A stretch of DNA of 64,000 bases from MnTg04 sp964568075 (lineage in GTDB: Bacteria > Pseudomonadota > Gammaproteobacteria > Steroidobacterales > MnTg04), in the NCBI GenBank assembly GCA_964568075.1, contig CAZMOM010000015.1:1-64000 (forward strand). Direction: 5' to 3'. The notes beneath the pieces are model-generated. The model was not told where the DNA came from, made no database searches, and saw nothing but the letters and a program-made list of their open reading frames with translations. Position numbers and translations under genes: made by a program. This document shows positions 17,186-24,703 of this stretch, one piece after another. Numbering within the stretch: the first letter of the stretch is position 1; the number at the start of each line of letters is the position of its first letter.

Positions 17186-19225
17186 TCACGTTGACAGTGG
17201 CCGGATTGCCACCATCGTCAGAACATCGTATGCCGCGACGATCTCGTCGTCCTGATTGCTAACCTCGGTATCCCAGCGAACTTCACCGTATTCCTCGCCC
17301 TCCCGCATCGTTTTTTGCTTGCAGGTCAGACGAACTTTGAGTTCGTCTCCGATGTTGACGGGCTTGGCAAAACGAAGATCGTCGAGACCGTAGTTGGCCA
17401 GTACCGGTCCGTAATCGGGTTCGACAAACAAGCCCGCCGCCAGCGAGACGATGAAATAACCATGCGCGACACGTCCATCGAAGAAAGGATTTTTCGCAGC
17501 CAGCTCATCGTTCATGTGCGCATAAAACTTGTCGCCGCTGAGTTCGGCGAAACTATCGATATCCTCAACTGTTATTTTGCGCGACGCGGTGCGCAAGGTA
17601 TCGCCGATCTGCAGGTCTTCAAAATATTTTGTGAATGGATGAGCGTCGTCACGATTTTCCTCGCCACCCCGAATCCAGCGTCTGGCGATTTTTCCCAGAG
17701 TCGTGGGTGATCCCTGCAAGGCGGTACGCTGCATGTAATGAAGCACGCCGCGAACACCACCCATCTCTTCGCCCCCCCCTGCCCGACCAGGTCCGCCGTG
17801 TATCAGGTGGGGCAGCGGTGAGCCATGACCCGTCGACTCGGCGGCGGAATGCCGATTGGTGATCACCAAACGCCCGTGATACGGCGCGATCCCCAGCGCC
17901 AGTTTTTCGGCGATCTCATCGTCATTGGTGAAAATTGATCCGGCCAGGCTGCCCTCGCCGAGGCGCGCCAGCGCGATGGCCTGGTCGACCGTATCGTATG
18001 GCATAACCGTACTGACCGGACCAAATGCTTCCACGTTGTGAACCGATCGGCTCTGCATCGGATTTTGACAGTGCAGCAGCACCGGCGCGAAAAAAGCCCC
18101 TTTGCTGGCATCGGCATCGATGACATCGAATTTTTCAACGTCGCCAAAAACGATGTCGGCATCGCCGCTAAGATCGGCTACCCGACCCCTGACTTCATCC
18201 CGCTGCCCGTGACTGGCCAGTGCACCCATCTGCACGTCCTTGTTACCGGGATTACCGACCCGGACTTCACCCAGGGCCTTTGCAAGCTCGGTGATCAGCT
18301 CGTCGCTAAAATCGGCAGGCGCGATAATTCTTCGAATGGCCGTACATTTCTGTCCGGCTTTGATCGTCATCTCACGGACCACTTCCTGTATATACAGATC
18401 GAATTCGGGTGTACCGGGCTTCGCATCCGGACCGAGAATCGATGCGTTCAATGAGTCGGTTTCCGCTGTAAACCGAACCGACTGGTCGATCACCGTCTTG
18501 TTTTGTTGCAAGTGTTCAGCCGTGCTCTTTGAGCCGGTGAAAGAAATAATATCCTGGCAGGTGAGATGGTCAAACAAATCGCCGACTCCGCCGCAAATCA
18601 ACTGTACCGATCCCTCCGGCAGAATCCCGGACTCGACGATTCTTCTGAACATCGCCTCGGTCAGATACGAAGTACTGGTCGCCGGCTTGACGATCGCGGG
18701 CACCCCCGCGAGCAGACAGGGCGCCAGTTTTTCCAGCATCCCCCAGCAAGGAAAATTGAACGCATTGATATGCAGCGCAACGCCCTCCAGAGGAAGGAAA
18801 ATATGCTGACCGACAAAACTGCCTTTTTTACTCAGAAACTCGGGTTGGCCATCCACATAGACATGATCGTTCGGCATCTCACGACGACCCTTGCTGGAAA
18901 AAACAAAGAGCGTTGAAATACCGCCATCCACATCGATCCAGGTATCAGTTCGCGTCGCGCCGGTTTTGGTCGACACCCCGTAAAACTCTTTCTTGTGCTC
19001 CATCAGGTACTTTGCCAGCGCCTTGAGCATGTTGGCACGCTGGTGGAAGGTATATTGACGCAGATTTTTACCGCCGACTGTACGTGCAAAATCTGCCATC
19101 GAGGAAAAATCGAGCCCGTCGCTCGATGAGGTCGCAATTAACTCACCATCAACCGCGCTTCTCAATTTAACGCCATCTTCCTTACCTTGTTGCCAGCGAT
19201 TTTCGGCGAACGACTGCAGCTTCAT
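17186..19225 (-). CDS. paaZ: PaaZ: oxepin-CoA hydrolase / 3-oxo-5,6-dehydrosuberyl-CoA semialdehyde dehydrogenase
   Basis: 679 residues, very close to known PaaZ. It starts at ATG 19225, with AGGGA upstream, rather than at the far 5' in-frame codon at 19351. The N-terminal aldehyde dehydrogenase domain (about 1-520) has the catalytic Cys in IKAGQKCTAIRR and INAFNFPCWG. The C-terminal MaoC-type hydratase domain has SGDKFYAHMNDELAA and GRVAHGYF. The enzyme opens the oxepin ring made from epoxidised phenylacetyl-CoA and oxidises the resulting aldehyde. It is transcribed away from paaG, sharing a 137-bp control region. Confidence 0.94.
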   Translation of the reverse strand: MKLQSFAENRWQQGKEDGVKLRSAVDGELIATSSSDGLDFSSMADFARTVGGKNLRQYTFHQRANMLKALAKYLMEHKKEFYGVSTKTGATRTDTWIDVDGGISTLFVFSSKGRREMPNDHVYVDGQPEFLSKKGSFVGQHIFLPLEGVALHINAFNFPCWGMLEKLAPCLLAGVPAIVKPATSTSYLTEAMFRRIVESGILPEGSVQLICGGVGDLFDHLTCQDIISFTGSKSTAEHLQQNKTVIDQSVRFTAETDSLNASILGPDAKPGTPEFDLYIQEVVREMTIKAGQKCTAIRRIIAPADFSDELITELAKALGEVRVGNPGNKDVQMGALASHGQRDEVRGRVADLSGDADIVFGDVEKFDVIDADASKGAFFAPVLLHCQNPMQSRSVHNVEAFGPVSTVMPYDTVDQAIALARLGEGSLAGSIFTNDDEIAEKLALGIAPYHGRLVITNRHSAAESTGHGSPLPHLIHGGPGRAGGGEEMGGVRGVLHYMQRTALQGSPTTLGKIARRWIRGGEENRDDAHPFTKYFEDLQIGDTLRTASRKITVEDIDSFAELSGDKFYAHMNDELAAKNPFFDGRVAHGYFIVSLAAGLFVEPDYGPVLANYGLDDLRFAKPVNIGDELKVRLTCKQKTMREGEEYGEVRWDTEVSNQDDEIVAAYDVLTMVAIRPLST

Positions 19226-19272
19226 GATGTCCCTCATTGCGATTTGGTACCGAGCGGCACAGAATAGCTGAT

Positions 19273-19286
19273 CGCTCGATCGAGCG
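19273..19286. promoter_or_regulatory. Palindrome in the paaZ-paaG divergent promoter region
   Basis: A perfect 14-bp palindrome CGCTCGATCGAGCG lies midway between the two divergent start codons. Its position suits an operator controlling both directions. TetR-type PaaR regulators of phenylacetate genes bind palindromes of roughly this size, but no regulator gene is in the window, and I cannot match a defined consensus. Confidence 0.45.
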
Positions 19287-19362
19287 CATACGAAAAAGTC
19301 CGTCCGGGCCGGCAAACTGAGCAAACTTTCCCGCCCACAATGAAGAAACATCTGGAGCGAAA

Positions 19363-20151
19363 ATGAGTTTTGAAAACATAGAGTTCAGCATCACCGACAA
19401 TATCGCGCGGCTGACGCTAAACCGGCCAAAAAGCCTGAACAGTTTTAACGAAGCCATGCATGGCGAAGTCAGATCCGCGCTCGACGAAGTCGAATCCGGA
19501 TCGTGTCGTGTGCTGCTAATGACAGGTGCCGGACGCGGTTTCTGTGCCGGTCAGGATTTGACAGACCGGCATGTAGCTCCCGGCGATGCGCCGCCGGATC
19601 TTGGCTATACGCTGGAAAATTTCTACAACCCGCTGATCAGGCGGCTACGTAACCTGGAGATGCCGGTGATCTGCGCGGTTAACGGTGTGGCGGTCGGCGC
19701 CGGCGCCAACCTGGCTTTCGCCGCGGATATTGTCATCGCCGCACAATCGGCAAAATTTATCCAGGCATTTTGCAAGCTCGGCCTGGTCCCGGATTCGGGG
19801 GGCACCTATATTTTGCCGCGGCTGCTGGGTCCGGCGAGAGCAACCGCCCTGGCAATGCTTGGTGAAGCGGTCACCGCGAAACAGGCAGAGGCCTGGGGTC
19901 TGATTTGGCGTTGCGTTAAAAATGAGCAATTGATGCCGGAGGCAGAGGCGCTGTGTACTCATTTCGCCAGCCAGCCGACCCGCGGCCTGGCGCTGATCAA
20001 GAAAGCGTTAAATGCCAGTTGGAGCAATTCGCTGGATCAACAGTTGGACCTGGAGCGCAACCTGCAACAGCAGGCGGGCCGCACGGAGGATTACCGTGAG
20101 GGCGTCAGCGCCTTCATGGAAAAACGCGATCCGGTTTTCAAAGGTAGTTAG
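19363..20151 (+). CDS. paaG: PaaG: ring-1,2-epoxyphenylacetyl-CoA isomerase
   Basis: Crotonase-fold protein of 262 residues. Oxyanion-hole segments are GRGFCAGQDL (about 60-69) and NGVAVGAGANLAFA (about 106-120). The acidic residue of GLVPDSGGTY matches the catalytic Asp of E. coli PaaG, unlike the two-Glu hydratases. It turns the ring epoxide of phenylacetyl-CoA into oxepin-CoA, the substrate of PaaZ. It leads the rightward paa operon; CTGGAGCG precedes the ATG. Confidence 0.92.
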   Translation: MSFENIEFSITDNIARLTLNRPKSLNSFNEAMHGEVRSALDEVESGSCRVLLMTGAGRGFCAGQDLTDRHVAPGDAPPDLGYTLENFYNPLIRRLRNLEMPVICAVNGVAVGAGANLAFAADIVIAAQSAKFIQAFCKLGLVPDSGGTYILPRLLGPARATALAMLGEAVTAKQAEAWGLIWRCVKNEQLMPEAEALCTHFASQPTRGLALIKKALNASWSNSLDQQLDLERNLQQQAGRTEDYREGVSAFMEKRDPVFKGS

Positions 20152-20162
20152 GAGTCTGCTCG

Positions 20163-20594
20163 GTGGATGATCTTGAACGGGCGATTGCCTGCCGGGACGC
20201 AATGGTTGCCAAAGACCGGGCATCGAAGGCGCTGCGTATTGTTATCAGTATTCCGCAACCCGGCTCCGCCGAAGCCTGCATGACGATAACGGACAATATG
20301 CTCAACGGATTCGGCGTTTGCCATGGCGGTTATGTGTTTACGCTCGCCGATAATGCGTTTGCATTCGCCTGCAACGCCTGGGACCGCGTCACCGTTGCTG
20401 CTGGCGCCAGCATCGACTACCTGAAACCGGTACATGAGAACGACAAGCTGGTTGCGACGGCGGTTGCACGGTATCGCGGAAAACGAGCGGGCGTATATGA
20501 TGTCACCGTACATAATCAGAATAACGAGATCGTTGCCGTTTTCCGGGGACGCTCGAGCGCTCTGAAAGAAACGTTGCTCGACGGGTCTGAATGA
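20163..20594 (+). CDS. paaI: PaaI: hydroxyphenylacetyl-CoA thioesterase
   Basis: Hotdog-fold thioesterase of 143 residues. The family signature GFGVCHGGYVFTLADNAFAFACN holds the catalytic Asp. The start is GTG 20163, 13 bases or so after AGGAG. PaaI releases CoA from dead-end products formed when epoxidation goes wrong. It is 11 bp after paaG and 78 bp before paaA. Confidence 0.92.
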   Translation: MDDLERAIACRDAMVAKDRASKALRIVISIPQPGSAEACMTITDNMLNGFGVCHGGYVFTLADNAFAFACNAWDRVTVAAGASIDYLKPVHENDKLVATAVARYRGKRAGVYDVTVHNQNNEIVAVFRGRSSALKETLLDGSE

Positions 20595-20672
20595 GTCGGG
20601 TCAATCGTCGCGGCCGCCAAATACGCCTATAATCCTCTTAAGTTTTCATCCCACCATTCGTGAGGCGACTCG

Positions 20673-21665
20673 ATGTACACGCAGGGCCTTGACCAAAAAC
20701 GAGACTCGTCCGACAAGGCGGACCCCGGCGATACGCCCGAACGGCTGGCTGCTTTCCAGAAGAGAATAGACGCCGATGAGAAAATCGAACCCAAGGACTG
20801 GATGCCATCGGCCTACCGCAAGACCCTGATCCGGCAGATGTCGCAACATGCGCATTCGGAAATCGTCGGCATGCTGCCCGAAGGTAACTGGATCACCCGC
20901 GCACCAACTTTGAGACGCAAGGCCATCCTGCTGGCCAAGGTACAAGATGAAGCGGGTCATGGGCTGTATATATACGGCGGTACGGAGACGCTTGGCGTTT
21001 CCCGCGACGACCTTGTCGCAGACTTGCTCAGCGGGAAAGCCAAATATTCGAGTATTTTCAATTACCCGACCATCACCTGGGCCGATATCGGTACGATCGG
21101 CTGGCTCGTCGATGGCGCGGCCATCATGAACCAGATTCCCTTGTGCCGCTGCTCCTATGGCCCTTACGCCCGCGCCATGGTTCGAGTCTGCAAGGAGGAA
21201 AGCTTTCACCAGCGCCAGGGCTACGAAATCATGCTCGAGCTGTGCCGGGGAACCGACGAGCAAAAACGTATGGCCCAGGACGCACTGGACCGCTGGTGGT
21301 GGCCTTCGCTGATGATGTTCGGCCCAAGCGACAAGACCTCGGAGCACAGCGCCCAGTCAATGGCCTGGAAAATCAAGCGCGTCAGCAACGACGAACTGCG
21401 CCAGAAGTTTGTCGACGTGACCGTGCCGCAGGCCGAGTACCTGGGGCTGAAGATGCCGGATGAGGATCTCGTTTTTGACAAAAAAACCGGCCATTACCGA
21501 TTCGGAGAAATCGACTGGCAGGAGTTTTGGGAAGTGCTCAAGGGCAACGGAAAATGCAACCGCGAGCGGCTGGAAACGCGAAACAGGGCCCACGATGAAG
21601 GCCGCTGGGTTCGCGAAGCCGCATCCGCCTACGCCGCAAAACAAGCGGCAAAAGCCGCAGCATGA
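20673..21665 (+). CDS. paaA: PaaA: phenylacetyl-CoA epoxidase catalytic subunit
   Basis: 330 residues, full length for PaaA. The two iron-binding signatures of the diiron site are visible as KVQDEAGHG (about 89-97) and CKEESFHQRQGYE (about 173-185), and the family N-terminus (Q-rich, MSQHAHSEIVGMLPEGNW) is intact. With PaaB, PaaC and the reductase PaaE it inserts oxygen into the aromatic ring of phenylacetyl-CoA. PaaB starts 7 bp downstream. Confidence 0.95.
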   Translation: MYTQGLDQKRDSSDKADPGDTPERLAAFQKRIDADEKIEPKDWMPSAYRKTLIRQMSQHAHSEIVGMLPEGNWITRAPTLRRKAILLAKVQDEAGHGLYIYGGTETLGVSRDDLVADLLSGKAKYSSIFNYPTITWADIGTIGWLVDGAAIMNQIPLCRCSYGPYARAMVRVCKEESFHQRQGYEIMLELCRGTDEQKRMAQDALDRWWWPSLMMFGPSDKTSEHSAQSMAWKIKRVSNDELRQKFVDVTVPQAEYLGLKMPDEDLVFDKKTGHYRFGEIDWQEFWEVLKGNGKCNRERLETRNRAHDEGRWVREAASAYAAKQAAKAAA

Positions 21666-21672
21666 GGGAATC

Positions 21673-21960
21673 ATGAGTAAACAGGACTGGCCATTATTCG
21701 AAGTATTCATCCGCGCCCGATCGGGTCTGAGCCACCGGCATTTTGGCAGTATTCACGCTGCCGACGAGGCGATGGCGCTTGACCATGCACGCGATCTGTA
21801 TACCCGTCGCAACGAGGGTGTCAGCATCTGGGTTGTCAGATCCACCGATATCATCGCATCCGATCCGGTGGACAGCGACTCATTGTTCGAGCCGGCCGCC
21901 GATAAGATCTATCGCCACCCGACTTTTTACGAGATACCGGACGATGTCGAAAACATGTAA
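21673..21960 (+). CDS. paaB: PaaB: phenylacetyl-CoA epoxidase structural subunit
   Basis: 95 residues from ATG 21673, preceded by GAGGGA; a longer in-frame extension overlapping paaA is not needed and is unlike the family. Recognisable stretches are WPLFEVFIRARSGLSHRHFG and SIHAADEAMALDHARDLYTRR. PaaB bridges PaaAC heterodimers in the epoxidase. It is 15 bp upstream of paaC. Confidence 0.94.
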   Translation: MSKQDWPLFEVFIRARSGLSHRHFGSIHAADEAMALDHARDLYTRRNEGVSIWVVRSTDIIASDPVDSDSLFEPAADKIYRHPTFYEIPDDVENM

Positions 21961-21975
21961 GGACCGGCCGGCGAG

Positions 21976-22734
21976 ATGACCAAAGAACAAGCACTGATCG
22001 CGTATGTCACGCGCATGGGAGACAACGCCATTATCATGGCGCAGCGGCTTTCAGAATGGGTTGGCCACGGCCCGGAATTGGAAGAAGAAATGGCGATGGC
22101 CAATTTCGCGCTGGACTATGTCGGGCAGGCGCGAATGTTTTTCTCATGCGCCGGTGAACTCGAGGGCAAGGGAAAGAGCGAGGACGATATCTGTTTTCTC
22201 AGAGATGGCTGGGATTACGGCAACATTCTGCTGGTGGAGCAGCCCAACGGGGACTTCGGCGAGACCATCGCCCGGCTGGTGTTGTTCGAAACATTCTATG
22301 CCCTTCAGCTGGAGGCCCTGATGTCATCCCCGGCCACAAAACTTGCTGAAATAGCCGCGCGTGTGATCAAGGAATCCGCATACCACCTGCGCCACGCCGG
22401 CCACTGGCTGATTCGTCTCGGCGACGGCACTGAAGAAAGTCACCGGCGGGTGCAAAACGCGATCGATCGCCTGTGGACCTATACCGGAGAGCTGTTCGAG
22501 GCCGACCAAGTCGATGAAATCATGCGGTCAGAATGGGAAGCGCCCGATCTGGCCGTCCTGCGCGAACAATGGCATCGGCAAATCGGTGAGTTGCTGGCCA
22601 AAGCCACTTTAAAAAAACCGGAAGATGGCTGGATGGATTCAGGTGGCAAGCAAGGCCATCACAGCGAACACCTGGGCTATATGCTGACCGAGATGCAAAG
22701 CCTGCAACGGACCTACCCGGGTGCCAGCTGGTAG
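21976..22734 (+). CDS. paaC: PaaC: phenylacetyl-CoA epoxidase non-catalytic ferritin-like subunit
   Basis: 252 residues with the PaaC pattern: LGDNA-like opening (TRMGDNAIIMAQRLSEWVGHGP), LDYVGQARMFF, and ESAYHLRHAGHWLIRLGDGTEESHRR. PaaC has the same helical-bundle fold as PaaA but no diiron site, and stabilises it. It is followed not by paaD at close spacing but by an inverted-repeat element of about 255 bp. Confidence 0.94.
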   Translation: MTKEQALIAYVTRMGDNAIIMAQRLSEWVGHGPELEEEMAMANFALDYVGQARMFFSCAGELEGKGKSEDDICFLRDGWDYGNILLVEQPNGDFGETIARLVLFETFYALQLEALMSSPATKLAEIAARVIKESAYHLRHAGHWLIRLGDGTEESHRRVQNAIDRLWTYTGELFEADQVDEIMRSEWEAPDLAVLREQWHRQIGELLAKATLKKPEDGWMDSGGKQGHHSEHLGYMLTEMQSLQRTYPGASW

Positions 22735-22754
22735 GACCATGACACCGCGGCATA

Positions 22755-23009
22755 ACCCGCATACTTCACCAAGGCGGTAGCCGCCGGGTATAAGGAACGG
22801 AAGGATCAGGTATTTTGAGGAATCGATCATTGATTGCCGATTACAGTTTGTACGCCGGCGTCCACCTATCGCGGCCCTGGCTGGTTCTCGGACAGCTGAG
22901 CTTGGTCTTCACTCAACCCATAGCTAGTGCGATGGGTTTCGCTCCAGACCCGCCCTCAGCCGTCCGAGCCCTCACCCAGAATCCGCGATCCGTGGTGAAA
23001 TATGCGGCC
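22755..23009. mobile_element. Short inverted-repeat (MITE-like) element between paaC and paaD
   Basis: The ends carry a 15-bp inverted repeat CCGCATAYTTCACCA (22757-22771 and, on the other strand, 22993-23007) with one mismatch. No transposase is inside. The right 39 bp (22969-23007, read on the minus strand) match 55581-55619 at about 34 of 39 positions, so this is a repeated family in the genome. The paaD ATG (23002-23004) lies inside the right terminal repeat. The 200 or so inner bases hold no credible gene, though a 65-codon frame starting at 22815 is open. Confidence 0.65.
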
Positions 23010-23505
23010 TAAAACTCTTGAGGCATCGGCCTGGGAAGTGCTGGAGCGGATACCCGACCCGGAAATCCCCGTGTTGAGCATCGTCGATCTCGGCATCGTG
23101 CGCTCGGTGGAAGTCGCCGACGGCAAAGTAACTGTCGGCATCGCGCCAACTTATTCGGGTTGCCCGGCGACGGAAGTCATCGAGGACAGCGTCGTCAAGT
23201 CCCTGCAATCCGGCGGCATCGATCATGTATCCATACAGCGCGTATTATCGCCGCCGTGGACCAGCGACTGGATCAGCGATCGCGGGCGCGAGAAATTGCG
23301 GAAGTATGGCATTGCGCCACCAGAAAAAGGGGCGACACACGGCCAGTTGTTCGGCGATGCGATGCCTGCAGAGCGAATCGTCGCCTGTCCGAGATGCGGA
23401 ACCGAGAACACGGAAAAGGTCAGCGAATTTGGCTCGACGGCCTGCAAGGCCTCCTACAAATGCAACGAATGCCTCGAGCCTTTCGAGTATTTCAAATGCA
23501 TTTAA
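23002..23505 (+). CDS. paaD: PaaD: Fe-S assembly factor for the phenylacetyl-CoA epoxidase system
   Basis: 167 residues: an N-terminal MIP18/DUF59 domain (VLERIPDPEIPVLSIVDLGIVR, split; AYSG-like TYSGCPATEVIE) and a C-terminal zinc-ribbon-like Cys cluster CPRCG...CKASYKCNEC...C. PaaD is thought to help mature the Fe-S cluster of the epoxidase reductase. The start ATG sits within the terminal repeat of a small element, and no normal ribosome site is visible before it (GTGGTGAAAT), so its translation may now depend on element sequence. Confidence 0.92.
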   Translation: MRPKTLEASAWEVLERIPDPEIPVLSIVDLGIVRSVEVADGKVTVGIAPTYSGCPATEVIEDSVVKSLQSGGIDHVSIQRVLSPPWTSDWISDRGREKLRKYGIAPPEKGATHGQLFGDAMPAERIVACPRCGTENTEKVSEFGSTACKASYKCNECLEPFEYFKCI

Positions 23506-23550
23506 AAATGCGCGGGTCTCGGACCGACGACACAAATAGAAAGTGACCAA

Positions 23551-24633
23551 ATGAAACATTTTCACAAACTGAAGATCGCCCGGATCGAGCCAGAGACACC
23601 GGATTCGGTCTGCGTTTATCTGAATGTGCCGGAGGAACTACGCGATGAGTATGCCTTTCTCCAGGGCCAGCACTTGCCGGTGCGCGCCGAGATCGACGGC
23701 GAACAGGTCAGGCGAACTTATTCGATTTGCAGCGCGGTCGGCGACCCGGAGCTCCGCATTGGTGTTCGTGTGCAGAAGAACGGTCTTTTTTCCGGTTATA
23801 TCGCCAAGACTCTGAAAGCCGGGGATACGCTCGAGGTGATGCCGCCGGTCGGCCATTTCCAGACACTGTTATCAACGGAAAAAAAGAAAAACTACGTAGC
23901 GTTCGTCTCCGGCAGTGGAATTACTCCCTTGCTTTCGATAGTGAAGACCACACTGGTTACAGAACCGCGAAGCCGATTTTTCCTGTTCTACTGCAACAGG
24001 ACTCAGGAAAGCACGATGTTTCTTGAGGAGCTGTACGCCCTGAAAAACCAGTACACGGACCGACTGTCGCTGCATTTCGTTTTCAGCCAGGAGGAGCAGG
24101 AATTCGAAATTGCCAGTGGACGTTTCGATGCGGAAAAAGTTCGTAAGCTCTACCAAGGTTTCTGTGCGGGCCTGACCGCCGATGCAGTCTTTGTCTGTGG
24201 GCCCGGCACGATGATCGACACAGTCAAGGATACTCTCACTGAACTTGGCATCTGCAGCAGCAGTATTCACAGCGAGCGGTTTGCGGCCAGCAAGAAGACT
24301 GAACAGAAGCCGGAAACCGTTGCACAACGGCCCACCGACCTGGCCGAGGATATCGTCAGCGTCATGGTAATCCTGGATGGACATACGAAGAAGTTCGATA
24401 TGCCGATGGATGGCGTGTCGGTACTGGAGGCAGCCCGCGAAAATGGCCTGGACCTGCCTGCCTCCTGCGAGGCCGGGGTTTGCTCAACCTGCCGCACCCA
24501 TCTTCGCGAAGGCGAAGTGGAGATGGAAGAAAACTATGCACTGGAGCCCTGGGAAATTGAGGAAGGATTTGTGCTGGCCTGCCAGGCACACCCGCTTAGC
24601 AAAAAATTGATCATCGACTACGACAAGACCTGA
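23551..24633 (+). CDS. paaE: PaaE: phenylacetyl-CoA epoxidase reductase
   Basis: 360 residues with three modules: an FAD-binding domain (RRTYSICSAVGD, about 50-62), an NAD(P)-binding domain (FVSGSGITPLLSIVKTTL; CGPGTMID) and a C-terminal plant-type [2Fe-2S] domain (CEAGVCSTCRTHLREG ... LACQA). It passes electrons from NADPH to the PaaABC diiron centre. The N-terminal start HFHKLKIARIEPET is typical. It is 45 bp from paaD and upstream of the beta-oxidation genes. Confidence 0.94.
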   Translation: MKHFHKLKIARIEPETPDSVCVYLNVPEELRDEYAFLQGQHLPVRAEIDGEQVRRTYSICSAVGDPELRIGVRVQKNGLFSGYIAKTLKAGDTLEVMPPVGHFQTLLSTEKKKNYVAFVSGSGITPLLSIVKTTLVTEPRSRFFLFYCNRTQESTMFLEELYALKNQYTDRLSLHFVFSQEEQEFEIASGRFDAEKVRKLYQGFCAGLTADAVFVCGPGTMIDTVKDTLTELGICSSSIHSERFAASKKTEQKPETVAQRPTDLAEDIVSVMVILDGHTKKFDMPMDGVSVLEAARENGLDLPASCEAGVCSTCRTHLREGEVEMEENYALEPWEIEEGFVLACQAHPLSKKLIIDYDKT

Positions 24634-24703
24634 TTTGCCGCTTCAGAGCCCCCTTTGAATAGCTACAATAGACGCCCACATTCATCTTCGGGGACGACAC
24701 TGG

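Noticed and set aside
22815..23012. 65-codon open frame between paaC and paaD
   Set aside because: Lies inside the inverted-repeat element and ends in its terminal repeat; better explained as element DNA.
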